From NCBI RefSeq assembly GCF_041916735.1, contig NZ_JAYRYY010000018.1: a DNA stretch of 64,000 nucleotides. The stretch is one strand, 5' to 3'. Shown in pieces: positions 34,877-43,035 of the stretch (positions are counted from its first letter, which is position 1; each line of letters begins with the position of its first letter). The notes under the pieces were generated by a model. The model saw only the letters and a program-made list of their open reading frames with translations, ran no database searches and was not told where the DNA came from. A program made the position numbers and the translations under genes. Origin of the DNA: Zoogloea sp016790385. GTDB taxonomy: Bacteria; Pseudomonadota; Gammaproteobacteria; Burkholderiales; Rhodocyclaceae.

Positions 34877-36075
34877 TGCGAACCCGCATCACGACGCTGG
34901 CGATGGAACAGCCACCACCAGCTCGCAAAGCAGCCGAGCCCAAGCAGCAGGATGGCATTCATGCCAAAGGCGAGGCTTTTGACCGAGCCCCACAGGGCCG
35001 GCGCCACCAGACCGGCGGTCACCGAACTGACCAGCATCTGCAGGAAGCTCTGACAGCTGGAGGCCAGGCCCCGGTGGGTGGGGAAATGATCAAGCGCCAA
35101 CAGGGTCAGGCTGGGCATGGCGATGGCCATGCCGAAGTTGTAGGCCATGATGGGCAACACCGACTGGGGCAGACCGGCCGGTAGCAGGAAGCTCACGGCG
35201 AGATTGGCGATGGCCGCGGCGAGCATCAAGGCAAATCCCAGCCGTATCGTGCGCGCCTGTGACAGCCGTCCGGCGAGGCGGGCGGACAGCGCCGAGCCCG
35301 CCATCATGCCGACCACCCCCGGGACGAACATCCAGCCGAACTGGGTTTCACCAAGGCCCAGATGCCGGATGAGGAACACCGGGGCCGACAGCACGTAGAT
35401 GAAGAAGCCGTTGAAGTTGAGGCTTACCGCAAGGCTGAGGAGCAGGAAGCCGGGTGATGAAAACACGCTGCGGTAACGGCGTGCCAGGGGCCGGAGATGC
35501 AGGGGCTGGCGCGCGGCCGGGGGGTGGCTTTCCGCCAGGCGCCAGGCGCTCAGCGCCGCCAGCGCCAGCCCCAGGAGGGCAAGAAAGACAAACACGGCAC
35601 GCCAGCCGAAGACCGTGTGTATCCAGCCGCCCAGAATGGGAGCGATGGCGGGGCCAAGGGCGAAAGCCATGCTCACGTGGCTCATCAGGCGTTGCGCCCG
35701 TGGACCCTCCATCAGGTCGCGGACCACGGCCCGGCCCACGACCATGCCGGCCCCAGCGCTGATGCCCTGAAGGGCCCGGCCCACCAGCAGGGTTTCGATG
35801 CTGCCGGCAAATACGCACACCAGCGAGGCCAGGGCAAACAGCAACATGGACACGACGATCACCGGCTTGCGGCCCCAGGCATCGGAAAACGCACCGTGCC
35901 ACAGCACCATGGCGCCCATGGGCAACATGTAGGCGGTGAGCGTCTGCTGCACTTCAAGGGGGCTGGCGTTCAGTTCCTCGCCGATGGCGTGAAGGGCAGG
36001 GAGATAGGTATCGATCGAGAATGGACCGACGGTGGCGAGCGCTGCGAGGAGCGCCGCCAGCTGGAAATAGGGCAT
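34873..36075 (-). CDS. Bcr/CflA-type multidrug MFS exporter
   Basis: 400 residues, 12 predicted membrane helices. The N-terminus (FQLAALLAALATVGPFSIDTYLPALHAIGEELNAS) and the ALVLWHGAFSDAWGRKPVIV-like loop (MVLWHGAFSDAWGRKPVIV) are diagnostic of Bcr/CflA drug:H+ antiporters. RALQGISAGAGMVVGRAVVRD is the conserved motif C region. The start ATG 36075 is chosen from the protein family; the frame extends upstream. It probably exports sulfonamide- or bicyclomycin-like compounds. It forms a two-gene unit with the ceramidase-like gene. Confidence 0.9.
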   Translation of the reverse strand: MPYFQLAALLAALATVGPFSIDTYLPALHAIGEELNASPLEVQQTLTAYMLPMGAMVLWHGAFSDAWGRKPVIVVSMLLFALASLVCVFAGSIETLLVGRALQGISAGAGMVVGRAVVRDLMEGPRAQRLMSHVSMAFALGPAIAPILGGWIHTVFGWRAVFVFLALLGLALAALSAWRLAESHPPAARQPLHLRPLARRYRSVFSSPGFLLLSLAVSLNFNGFFIYVLSAPVFLIRHLGLGETQFGWMFVPGVVGMMAGSALSARLAGRLSQARTIRLGFALMLAAAIANLAVSFLLPAGLPQSVLPIMAYNFGMAIAMPSLTLLALDHFPTHRGLASSCQSFLQMLVSSVTAGLVAPALWGSVKSLAFGMNAILLLGLGCFASWWWLFHRQRRDAGSQ

Positions 36076-36131
36076 GAAGAGGCTGGCCTGGAGGAGGTGC
36101 GGGCTTTGACGCGCCCGTGGAGGCGTGGTTC

Positions 36132-36527
36132 CTACTCGACGACGTGGATCTTGCTCACGTAGTAACCGGTTTCGCCAAAGCAGGTGGAGGGGATGCCCAC
36201 GTGCTGCTCGTAGGCGATGGAGACGCGCTTGCCCATCTGGGCGTTGATGGCGGCGGCCACCTTGTCGTCGCGCACCGTGAACCTGAATATTTCGGGCAGG
36301 CTGCCGGGGATGGCCACAATCGCAATCTCGCCCTCCCAGGTCTTGCACAGCCAGCCCTTCTGGGAAAACTTCTGGACGTAACCGGCGCGCTCGCCGGTTG
36401 AATAGCTCCAGTTGAGCACAAGCCAGGTATAGCCGGCCAGCAGGGCCACGAGCACGACGATGAAACCGATGAACCAGACGAGCCAGTTCTTGGCGCGGGG
36501 GGCGCCAGCAGACGGGGTGGATGCCAC
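36132..36527 (-). CDS. Conserved hypothetical single-span membrane protein
   Basis: 131 residues. A short cytosolic Ala/Pro-rich start and one membrane helix (WLVWFIGFIVVLVALLAGYTWLVLNW) are followed by an exported domain with GERAGYVQKFSQKGWLCKTWEGEIAIVAIPG and a late ETGYYVSKIHVVE. The GWLCKTWEGE block with a conserved Cys is seen in small betaproteobacterial and gammaproteobacterial proteins of unknown function. It is separated from the MFS start by 56 nt and from comM by 33 nt, all on the same strand. Confidence 0.65.
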   Translation of the reverse strand: MASTPSAGAPRAKNWLVWFIGFIVVLVALLAGYTWLVLNWSYSTGERAGYVQKFSQKGWLCKTWEGEIAIVAIPGSLPEIFRFTVRDDKVAAAINAQMGKRVSIAYEQHVGIPSTCFGETGYYVSKIHVVE

Positions 36528-36560
36528 TTGAGAAAGCTCCTGATGGGATTGGACCGTGTT

Positions 36561-38048
36561 TCAGAGGCCCCTGCGGCTCTGGATGGCCTCAGCCACATGG
36601 GGGGCGCCCACAGTTTCGGCGCCGTTCATGTCAGCAATTGTACGCGCGACCTTCAGGATGCGATGGTAACCGCGGGCCGACAGGCCGAGGCGGTCGATGG
36701 CGGTTTGTAACAGTTGTGCGCCTTTGGTTTCCGGTCGGCACCACTGCTCGATCTCGCCGCCGGCAAGGCGGGCGTTGGGTTTGCCCTGCCGAATGAGCTG
36801 ACGGGTCCAGGTCTGCTCGACCCGCTTTCGCACGCTGGCGGTGGATTCGCCGGCCGCAGCGGATTGCAGGTCGGAGGCGGGCAGGGCGGGCACTTCGAGG
36901 AGCAGATCGATGCGATCGAGGAGTGGCCCGGAGAGCTTGTTGCGGTAGCGGGCGATCTGGTCAGGCGAGCACCGGCAGCGCCCGTCTGGGTGGCCGTGAT
37001 AGCCGCAGGGGCAGGGGTTCATGGCGGCCAACAATTGGAAACGGGCCGGAAACTCGGCCCGGCGTGCGGCCCGGGAGATGGTGATGTGGCCGGTTTCCAG
37101 CGGTTCGCGCAGGGCCTCAAGGACACGCCGATCAAATTCGGGCAGCTCGTCCAGGAAGAGCACGCCGTTGTGGGCAAGGCTGATCTCGCCCGGCCGGGGT
37201 GTGCCACCACCCCCCACCAGGGCGGCGCTTGAGGCCGAATGATGCGGTGACCGGATCGGGCGGGCTCCCCAGAGCTCGGGCCGGAAGCTGCCCTCTACAG
37301 ACTGTATGGCGGCGCTCTCCAGGGCTTCGTCGTCGTTCATGGGGGGCAGCAGGCCGGGCAGGCGCTGGGCGAGCATGGATTTGCCGGTGCCCGGCGGGCC
37401 GAACAGCAGCAGGGAATGCTGCCCGCTGGCCGCCACTTCCAGGGCCCGGCGGGCTTGGGACTGACCCTTCACGTCGGCCAGGTCGGGGTAGTCGGGCGAC
37501 TGCGCGAGGGGCGGGCCGGCATAGGGTTCGAGGCGGGTGTGGCCGCAGAGGTGGGCGGCCACTGCCAGCAGGCTGGCGGCCGGGAGCAGGGAGACGCTTC
37601 GCACCAGGGCGGCTTCGGAGGCGTTGGCCGCGGGGAGGATCAGGGTTCGCCCGCTGCTGGCGGCCTGCCGCGCCAGGGCCAGGGCACCGCGTACCGGCCG
37701 CAGCTCGCCGGTGAGGGAGAGCTCCCCGGCAAACTCGTAGCCTGCCAGGCCCTCGGCCGGAATCTGTCCGGACGCGGCGAGGATGCCGAGGGCGATGGGC
37801 AGATCGAAGCAGCCGCCTTCCTTGGGCAGATCGGCGGGGGCCAGGTTGACCGTGATGCGCCGCTGGGGAAACTCGAACTGGGAGGTTTGCAGCGCGGCGC
37901 GCACCCGGTCGCGGGCTTCCCGCACCTCGACATCGGGCAGGCCTACCAGAGTGAAGGCCGGCAGCCCGTTGGCGAGGTGGACCTCGACGCTGACCTCAGG
38001 AGCGAGGAGGCCGACGAGGGCGCGGCTTGTCAGGATGGCCAGACTCAC
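36561..38048 (-). CDS. comM: ComM/YifB family Mg-chelatase-like AAA+ ATPase
   Basis: 495 residues with GTG start. The N-terminal Lon-like domain (LAILTSRALVGLLAPEVSVEVHLANGLPAFTLVGLPD) is followed by the AAA+ core: Walker A GPPGTGKSMLAQRLPGLLPP (about residues 217-236), Walker B NGVLFLDELPEF, and the C-terminal Cys motif MNPCPCGYHG. ComM is a hexameric branch-migration helicase that extends recombination tracts during natural transformation. The family also has this gene beside ubiK and glnK in other proteobacteria, as here. Confidence 0.95.
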   Translation of the reverse strand: MSLAILTSRALVGLLAPEVSVEVHLANGLPAFTLVGLPDVEVREARDRVRAALQTSQFEFPQRRITVNLAPADLPKEGGCFDLPIALGILAASGQIPAEGLAGYEFAGELSLTGELRPVRGALALARQAASSGRTLILPAANASEAALVRSVSLLPAASLLAVAAHLCGHTRLEPYAGPPLAQSPDYPDLADVKGQSQARRALEVAASGQHSLLLFGPPGTGKSMLAQRLPGLLPPMNDDEALESAAIQSVEGSFRPELWGARPIRSPHHSASSAALVGGGGTPRPGEISLAHNGVLFLDELPEFDRRVLEALREPLETGHITISRAARRAEFPARFQLLAAMNPCPCGYHGHPDGRCRCSPDQIARYRNKLSGPLLDRIDLLLEVPALPASDLQSAAAGESTASVRKRVEQTWTRQLIRQGKPNARLAGGEIEQWCRPETKGAQLLQTAIDRLGLSARGYHRILKVARTIADMNGAETVGAPHVAEAIQSRRGL

Positions 38049-38111
38049 GATTCATCCGATTTGGGTAAAACGCAAGTCTAACCGCAGGGCGCTCCCGGCG
38101 GTATGGCGATG

Positions 38112-38678
38112 TCATTGGCTGTCGCGGTATGCCTCAACGCCGATCAGCAGGCGCACTTCGTCCGACACCGAGGGAATGTTCTTGGTCATGCCGAATTCCG
38201 AGCGCTTGAGCCGGGCGGTGATGTCCGCGCCACAGGTTTCGCGCTTGTTGAGGGGGTGGGGCGCGCAGTGGAAGCGGGTCAGGCTCAGGCTGACCGGCCG
38301 GGTGACGCCCAAAAGCGTGAGCACGCCATCGGCGGAAACCGGCGTGTCGCCTTCGAAGTGCAGGCGGTCGGCCTTGAAGGTGATGTTCGGGAAGGCCTCG
38401 GTATTGAAAAAGCCCTCACCGCGCATGTTCTCGTTCCATTTGGCAAAGCCCATGTCGATCGAGGCCGCGTCGATGCTGACCTCCACGCTGCCCTTTCGGG
38501 CGGCCACGTCGAGGGTGATCCTGCCGCTGGTCTTGTTGAAACGTCCGCGCTGCGTGGAAAAACCCAGGTGGTCGGTTTCGAAGACCGGGAAGGTGTGGTT
38601 GCCGTCGATGGTGTAATTGACCGGGGCCGCCAGGGCCGGGGTGGTGATGCAGGCGAGAAGGGCGAGGGCTTTCTTCAA
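38112..38678 (-). CDS. YceI-family periplasmic protein
   Basis: 188 residues with a TTG start behind GGAGAG and a signal peptide (ALALLACITTPALA). The lipocalin-like YceI fold is marked by YTIDGNHTFPVFETDHLGFSTQRGRF, GSVEVSIDAASIDMGFAKWNENMR and TFKADRLHFEGDTPVSADGVLTLLGVTRPV. These bind polyisoprenoid-type ligands in the periplasm. The RSEFGMTKNIPSVSDEVRLLIGVEA ending is typical. Sits between comM and ubiK. Confidence 0.92.
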   Translation of the reverse strand: MKKALALLACITTPALAAPVNYTIDGNHTFPVFETDHLGFSTQRGRFNKTSGRITLDVAARKGSVEVSIDAASIDMGFAKWNENMRGEGFFNTEAFPNITFKADRLHFEGDTPVSADGVLTLLGVTRPVSLSLTRFHCAPHPLNKRETCGADITARLKRSEFGMTKNIPSVSDEVRLLIGVEAYRDSQ

Positions 38679-38759
38679 GGGAGTCTCTCCGTGGACGGGG
38701 CTGAAAGCAGACGAGGGCGCCGCGGCGCCCTCGTTGGGACAACGGGTGGATCGACAGGT

Positions 38760-39020
38760 TCAGCCGGCCGGCGACGCAGGCCGGGAAGCCAGTTCGGCCT
38801 CCAGATGGGCGACCCGCGTTTCCAGGTCGGCCAGCTTTTCCCGGGTGCGGGCAAGCACTTCACGCTGGATCTCGAATTCCTCGCGGGTCACCAGGTCCAG
38901 TTTGGAGAAACCGCTGGCAAGCAGTGCGCGGGCATTCTTCTCGATGTCCTTGGCCGGACTGCTGGCGAGAAGTTCGGAAACCTTCGCGCCGATGTCGTCG
39001 AGAATTTTCGGGTTGGCCAT
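38760..39020 (-). CDS. ubiK: Ubiquinone biosynthesis accessory factor UbiK (YqiC/BMFP)
   Basis: 86 residues. MANPKILDDIGAKVSELLASSPAKDIEKNARALLASGFSKLDLVTREEFEIQREVL is the UbiK/BMFP signature: an amphipathic N-terminus and then a trimeric coiled coil (ARTREKLADLETRVAHLEAEL). It helps UbiJ and the Ubi complex in ubiquinone synthesis under oxic conditions. The coding end is Ala/Pro-rich. It is divergent from the torF-glnK-amtB operon, with a 273-nt shared regulatory region, as in other proteobacteria. Confidence 0.92.
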   Translation of the reverse strand: MANPKILDDIGAKVSELLASSPAKDIEKNARALLASGFSKLDLVTREEFEIQREVLARTREKLADLETRVAHLEAELASRPASPAG

Positions 39021-39111
39021 GATTGCTACCTCATGAATTGGGAAGGGTAGGGTACGAGATCCCTGTCCTCAAAGTCTATCACCGCCACCGGGCTCCAGCC
39101 GGCGAGGCTGA

Positions 39112-39128
39112 TGCACCAATATGGCGCC
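39112..39128 (+). promoter_or_regulatory. NtrC-like binding site 1
   Basis: TGCACC-N5-GGCGCC is one base from the NtrC enhancer consensus TGCACC-N5-GGTGCA in each half that matters. It lies about 110-125 nt upstream of the sigma-54 promoter of torF, a typical enhancer distance. Confidence 0.65.
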
Positions 39129-39142
39129 CCTTATTGGTGCAT

Positions 39143-39159
39143 GATACCAAATTGGTGCG
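39143..39159 (+). promoter_or_regulatory. NtrC-like binding site 2
   Basis: GATACC-N5-GGTGCG is a second imperfect NtrC-type dyad, one turn of helix multiples away from site 1 (31 nt centre to centre). A further half-site TTGGTGCA (39134-39141) lies between them, so two or three dimers could bind cooperatively. Confidence 0.65.
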
Positions 39160-39234
39160 TGAGAAAATTATCATGCGCCGCAGCAACGGCCTGTCGTGTG
39201 GCGTAGCAAGCTGAATTAAATAGGTATTTATATT

Positions 39235-39250
39235 TGGCACGCGTTTTGCT
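39235..39250 (+). promoter_or_regulatory. Sigma-54 (RpoN) promoter of torF-glnK-amtB
   Basis: TGGCACGCGTTTTGCT is a full match to the -24/-12 consensus TGGCACG-N4-TTGCW. It lies 43 nt before the ATG of the porin gene and downstream of two NtrC-like sites. Confidence 0.88.
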
Positions 39251-39293
39251 TCGGCGAGTTCGCCAACTTTTGATTACTAGGAGAAACCCTATC

Positions 39294-40037
39294 ATGCGCA
39301 AGACCGTCATCGCCTCCGCCCTGATTGCTGCCAGCGCTGCTCTGCCGAACGTGGCTTCCGCCGCCGATGCCACCCCGGAGCACACCTTCACCAGCAACGT
39401 GACGCTGGCATCCGAGTACATCTATCGCGGCATCGGTCAGACCAACCGCAAGCCGGCGGTGCAGGGTGGCTTTGACTACGCGCACTCCAGCGGCCTGTAT
39501 GTCGGTACCTGGGCTTCCAACGTTTCCTGGCTGACCGATGGCAACTCCACCGTCAGCAACAGCATCGAGATGGACTTCTACGGTGGTTTCAAGAACACCG
39601 TTGGTGATTTCGGCTATGACGTGGGCCTGCTGCAGTACTTCTACCCGGGCTCCGGCTACGGCAACAACCCGAACACCCTGGAAGGCTACGTCGCGGGCAG
39701 CTATTCCTTCCTGACCCTGAAGTATTCCCACTCCTTCAGCGACCTGTTCGGCTGGGTGGGCAGCAAGAACTCCGGCTACCTCGATCTGACCGCCAACTAC
39801 GAGCTGATCCCCAGCGTGAACCTCGTGGCCCACGTGGGTCGCCAGCGGGTTGCCGGTTCCAGCTCTGACGGCGCCTCCTACACCGACTGGAAGCTCGGTG
39901 TGACCAAGGACTTCAGCGGCACCGTGGTCGGCCTCAGCTACATCAACACCAACGCCAGCAGCGCCTGGTACACCAACGCATTTGGCAAGGATCTGGGCAA
40001 GGACCGCGTCGTCCTGTCCGTGACCCGCACGTTCTAA
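39294..40037 (+). CDS. TorF-family putative porin
   Basis: 247 residues with a signal peptide (MRKTVIASALIAASAALPNVASA). The mature part begins EHTFTSNVTLASEYIYRGIGQTNRKPAVQGGFDY, the TorF (gcw_chp) family signature, and ends with an aromatic residue (SVTRTF) typical for outer-membrane barrels. Alternating hydrophobic strands (LTLKYSHSFSDLFG and so on) fit a beta-barrel. The sigma-54 promoter and the following glnK-amtB genes suggest that it admits ammonium or another nitrogen source through the outer membrane. The ATG at 39294 lies behind AGGAGAAACCC. Confidence 0.85.
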   Translation: MRKTVIASALIAASAALPNVASAADATPEHTFTSNVTLASEYIYRGIGQTNRKPAVQGGFDYAHSSGLYVGTWASNVSWLTDGNSTVSNSIEMDFYGGFKNTVGDFGYDVGLLQYFYPGSGYGNNPNTLEGYVAGSYSFLTLKYSHSFSDLFGWVGSKNSGYLDLTANYELIPSVNLVAHVGRQRVAGSSSDGASYTDWKLGVTKDFSGTVVGLSYINTNASSAWYTNAFGKDLGKDRVVLSVTRTF

Positions 40038-40048
40038 CTCGCGAAACC

Positions 40049-40071
40049 GCGGGCGGCCCCGGGCCGTCCGC
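40049..40071 (+). other. Intercistronic hairpin between torF and glnK
   Basis: GCGGGCGGCCC and GGGCCGTCCGC pair (11 bp with one G-U), immediately before the GGAGGT ribosome-binding site of glnK. It has no U-tract, so it may stabilise the torF message and reduce glnK-amtB translation relative to the porin. Confidence 0.55.
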
Positions 40072-40086
40072 CGGAGGTACCCAGCC

Positions 40087-40425
40087 ATGAAACTCGTTAC
40101 TGCCATCATCAAGCCTTTCAAACTCGACGAAGTGCGTGAAGCCCTGTCCGCCATTGGCGTGCAAGGCATCACCGTGACCGAGGTCAAGGGTTTCGGTCGC
40201 CAGAAAGGTCACACCGAGCTGTACCGCGGCGCCGAATACGTGGTCGATTTTCTCCCCAAGGTGAAGATTGAAGCCGCCGTCAAGACCGAGATCCTGGACC
40301 AGGTGATCGAAGCCATCGAGAAGTCTGCCAGCACCGGCAAGATCGGTGACGGCAAGATCTTCGTGTTCGATCTGGAACAAGCCATTCGTATCCGAACCGG
40401 CGAGTCCGGTTCTGAAGCGCTGTAA
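40087..40425 (+). CDS. glnK: PII nitrogen regulatory protein GlnK
   Basis: 112 residues, standard PII length. The T-loop contains KGHTELYRGAEYVVDFLPK with Tyr51, the uridylylation site. KIGDGKIFVFDLEQAIRIRTGE is the conserved C-terminal signature with the B- and C-loops. GlnK senses ATP/ADP and 2-oxoglutarate and plugs the AmtB channel when nitrogen is sufficient. It is 14 nt upstream of amtB and expressed from the sigma-54 promoter in front of torF. Confidence 0.97.
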   Translation: MKLVTAIIKPFKLDEVREALSAIGVQGITVTEVKGFGRQKGHTELYRGAEYVVDFLPKVKIEAAVKTEILDQVIEAIEKSASTGKIGDGKIFVFDLEQAIRIRTGESGSEAL

Positions 40426-40439
40426 GGGAGCGTTGAATC

Positions 40440-41975
40440 ATGAGAAAAATATTTGCAGCCCTGCTGACCACCCTGGCGGTCAGTTTTGCGGGCGGCGCCT
40501 TGGCTGACGACAAGGCGGCCGCGCCTGCTGAGGCCGCAGCCGCTCCGGCGGTCACGGCGCCGGCCGAAGCCAAACCGGTTGAAGCGCCCGCGGCACCGGC
40601 AGCCGCTCCGGCCGCCGAAGCCAAGGCAGCGGAAGCTGAGCCGGCCGCTGCCGCGCCGGCTCCGGTGCCCAACAAGGGTGACAACGCCTGGCTCTTCGTG
40701 GCCACCGCCCTCGTCATCATGATGTCGATCCCGGGCCTGGCCCTGTTCTACGGTGGCCTGGTGCGCGCCAAGAACATGCTGTCCGTACTCCTGCAGGTGT
40801 TCTCGGTGTTCGCCCTGATCAGCGTACTGTGGGTGGTGTACGGCTACTCCATCGCCTTCACGGAGGGCAGCAGCTTCTTCGGCGGCCTCGACAAGGTGCT
40901 GCTGAAGGGCATCACGCCTGACTCGGTGGCGGCCACCTTCTCCAAGGGTGTGGTGATCTCCGAGTACATCTATGTGGCCTTCCAGGGCGCTTTCGCAGCC
41001 ATCACCGTGGCCCTGATCCTCGGTGCCTTCGCCGAGCGTATCAAGTTCTCCGCCGTGCTGCTGTTCGCCGTCATCTGGTTCACCTTCAGCTACCTGCCGA
41101 TGGCGCACATGGTGTGGTACTGGGCGGGTCCGGATGCCTACACCTCCGCCGAAGCGGCCGATGCCGCCAACGCAACTGCCGGCTTCCTCTTCCAGAAGGG
41201 TGCGCTCGACTTCGCTGGCGGTACCGTGGTGCACATCAACGCCGCTGTGGCGGGCCTGATCGGTGCCTTCTTGGTCGGCAAGCGTATCGGTTTCGGCCGG
41301 GAGTCCTTTGCTCCCCACAGCCTGACCCTGACCATTGTCGGCGCCTCCCTGCTGTGGGTGGGCTGGTTCGGCTTCAATGCCGGCTCTGCCCTCGAAGCCA
41401 ACGGTGTTGCCGCGATGGCCTTCGTGAATACCTGGGTTGCCACCGCCGCCGCCACCGTCTCCTGGCTGCTTGCTGAATGGATCATCAAGGGCAAGCCGTC
41501 CGGCCTGGGTGCGGCGTCCGGTGCCGTGGCCGGTCTGGTTGCCATCACGCCTGCCTGCGGCTTCGTTGGCGTGGTGGGAGCCATCGTCATCGGCCTCCTC
41601 GCTGGTGTGATCTGCCTGTGGGGCGTCAATGGCCTCAAGCGCATGCTCGGTGCTGACGACTCCCTGGACGTGTTCGGTGTGCATGGCGTGGGCGGCATCC
41701 TCGGTGCCATCCTCACCGGCGTGTTCGCCTCCCCGTCCCTGGGCGGCTCGGGCATCTGGGACTACGTGGCCAACAAGGCTGCCGACACCTACTCGATTGC
41801 CGATCAGGTCATCATCCAGGCAACTGCTGTTGGCGTGACCGTCGTCTGGTCGGCCGTCGTCGCCTTCATCGCCTACAAGCTGGTGGATATGTTCATCGGT
41901 CTGCGGGTGCCGGAAGACGAAGAGCGGGAAGGTCTGGACATCACCTCCCACGGCGAAACTGCGTACCACAACTGA
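40440..41975 (+). CDS. amtB: Ammonium transporter AmtB
   Basis: 511 residues, longer than the usual 400-430. A signal peptide (IFAALLTTLAVSFAGGALA) is followed by an Ala/Pro/Glu-rich stretch of about 55 residues (APAEAAAAPAV, KPVEAPAAPAAAPAAEAKAAEAEPAAA) before helix 1 (DNAWLFVATALVIMMSIPGLALFYGGL). The pore His pair is at GGTVVHINAAVAGLIGAF and DVFGVHGVGGILGAI. ELVRAKN and the FAERIKFSAVLLFAV helix match AmtB. It imports ammonium and is gated by GlnK. A strong terminator ends the operon. Confidence 0.96.
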   Translation: MRKIFAALLTTLAVSFAGGALADDKAAAPAEAAAAPAVTAPAEAKPVEAPAAPAAAPAAEAKAAEAEPAAAAPAPVPNKGDNAWLFVATALVIMMSIPGLALFYGGLVRAKNMLSVLLQVFSVFALISVLWVVYGYSIAFTEGSSFFGGLDKVLLKGITPDSVAATFSKGVVISEYIYVAFQGAFAAITVALILGAFAERIKFSAVLLFAVIWFTFSYLPMAHMVWYWAGPDAYTSAEAADAANATAGFLFQKGALDFAGGTVVHINAAVAGLIGAFLVGKRIGFGRESFAPHSLTLTIVGASLLWVGWFGFNAGSALEANGVAAMAFVNTWVATAAATVSWLLAEWIIKGKPSGLGAASGAVAGLVAITPACGFVGVVGAIVIGLLAGVICLWGVNGLKRMLGADDSLDVFGVHGVGGILGAILTGVFASPSLGGSGIWDYVANKAADTYSIADQVIIQATAVGVTVVWSAVVAFIAYKLVDMFIGLRVPEDEEREGLDITSHGETAYHN

Positions 41976-41996
41976 TCGCGGACGCTGTCTTCCTAA

Positions 41997-42032
41997 CAAC
42001 AACGGGCGCTTCGGCGCCCGTTGTTGTTTTTT
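41997..42032 (+). terminator. Intrinsic terminator after amtB
   Basis: Perfect 13-bp stem CAACAACGGGCGC / GCGCCCGTTGTTG with a TTCG loop, followed by TTTTTTC, 22 nt past the amtB stop. Confidence 0.95.
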
Positions 42033-42184
42033 CAGGCACATCCGCCTGGGTCAGCAAGGTCGGAAAATTTGACATTTCTTTCCGCGCTTGTGCTGATGCA
42101 GTTTTATGTGATTGTTAATAAAAGGAAAATTTCTTGGCTTGGTTTTTGCTGATTTGACCCTGTCAATAAGAGGGGTAATTCACC

Positions 42185-42940
42185 ATGAAAAAGCTGTTCG
42201 TCTGTCTGCTCGCTGCCGTGTCCGGCGCAAACTGTGCCCACGCCGCCGCCTTTCCCGGGCCCGATGCCTTTGGCTACACGGGGGGAGGCGTTGCTTACAA
42301 TTTTCGGGATATCAGTGCCACGGGCACCTCGGTGCTGCCCCTGGATGATGACAACGCCACCGGTGACGTCGTGGCCCTCGGTTTTGATTTCAGTTTTTAC
42401 GGCAGCAGTTTCGCGACCACCAACATTGCCACTAACGGCTTTCTCTCGTTCGGCAATTCGTATGGAATGTGCTGCGATGGCGTGCCGCTCGGGGCTGGCA
42501 CCGGCGTCCCGAACCAGATCGCCGTGTTTCACATGGATTGGATGACGGTTACGCCTGGGGCCGCAATCTACTACCAGACCGTGGGGGTGGCCGGCAGTCG
42601 GCAGTTCATCGTGCAGTGGAACCGCGTCAATGAATTCGCCAATGACAACCGCGCGACCTTCGAAGTCATTCTCCACGAGGGCAGCAACGCCATCGAGCTC
42701 CAGTATCTCGATGCCCGCAGCTATGACCATGCGGTGACTGTCGGCATCCAGAACGCCAACGCGGACGTGGGTCTGGGCTATGTCGAAGCGGCCCGCGGAG
42801 TCGCCATTGCCAACAGCGGGCTGTGCATTTCCACCGGTGCGGGTTGCCCGGGGGGAACCGTTCCGGAGCCTGCGAGCATGGGGCTGCTCGGCCTCGGGTT
42901 CGCCGGGCTTGGAGTGAGCCGCCGCCTCAATCGCGCTTGA
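42185..42940 (+). CDS. PEP-CTERM sorting-domain protein
   Basis: 251 residues. A signal peptide (KLFVCLLAAVSGANCAHA) precedes a secreted beta-rich domain with TNIATNGFLSFGNSYGMCCDG and QFIVQWNRVNEF, resembling nidogen-like or lectin-like extracellular folds. The C-terminus is the classic sorting signal: VPEPASMGLLGLGFAGLGVSRRLNRA. The leader has a 13-nt palindrome TTGACCCTGTCAA (42154-42166) before the start. It follows the amtB terminator and is probably a surface or biofilm-matrix protein. The hairpin GGGGGCT...AGCCCCC (42953-42976) may terminate it. Confidence 0.88.
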   Translation: MKKLFVCLLAAVSGANCAHAAAFPGPDAFGYTGGGVAYNFRDISATGTSVLPLDDDNATGDVVALGFDFSFYGSSFATTNIATNGFLSFGNSYGMCCDGVPLGAGTGVPNQIAVFHMDWMTVTPGAAIYYQTVGVAGSRQFIVQWNRVNEFANDNRATFEVILHEGSNAIELQYLDARSYDHAVTVGIQNANADVGLGYVEAARGVAIANSGLCISTGAGCPGGTVPEPASMGLLGLGFAGLGVSRRLNRA

Positions 42941-43035
42941 GCATTGCCGGCCGGGGGCTTGCGGCGAATAGCCCCCGCTCCCCCCCCCGCGGAGGGTATC
43001 CCGCCGGGGCGGATAGGGCGGTGGGTGAGGCCGGG

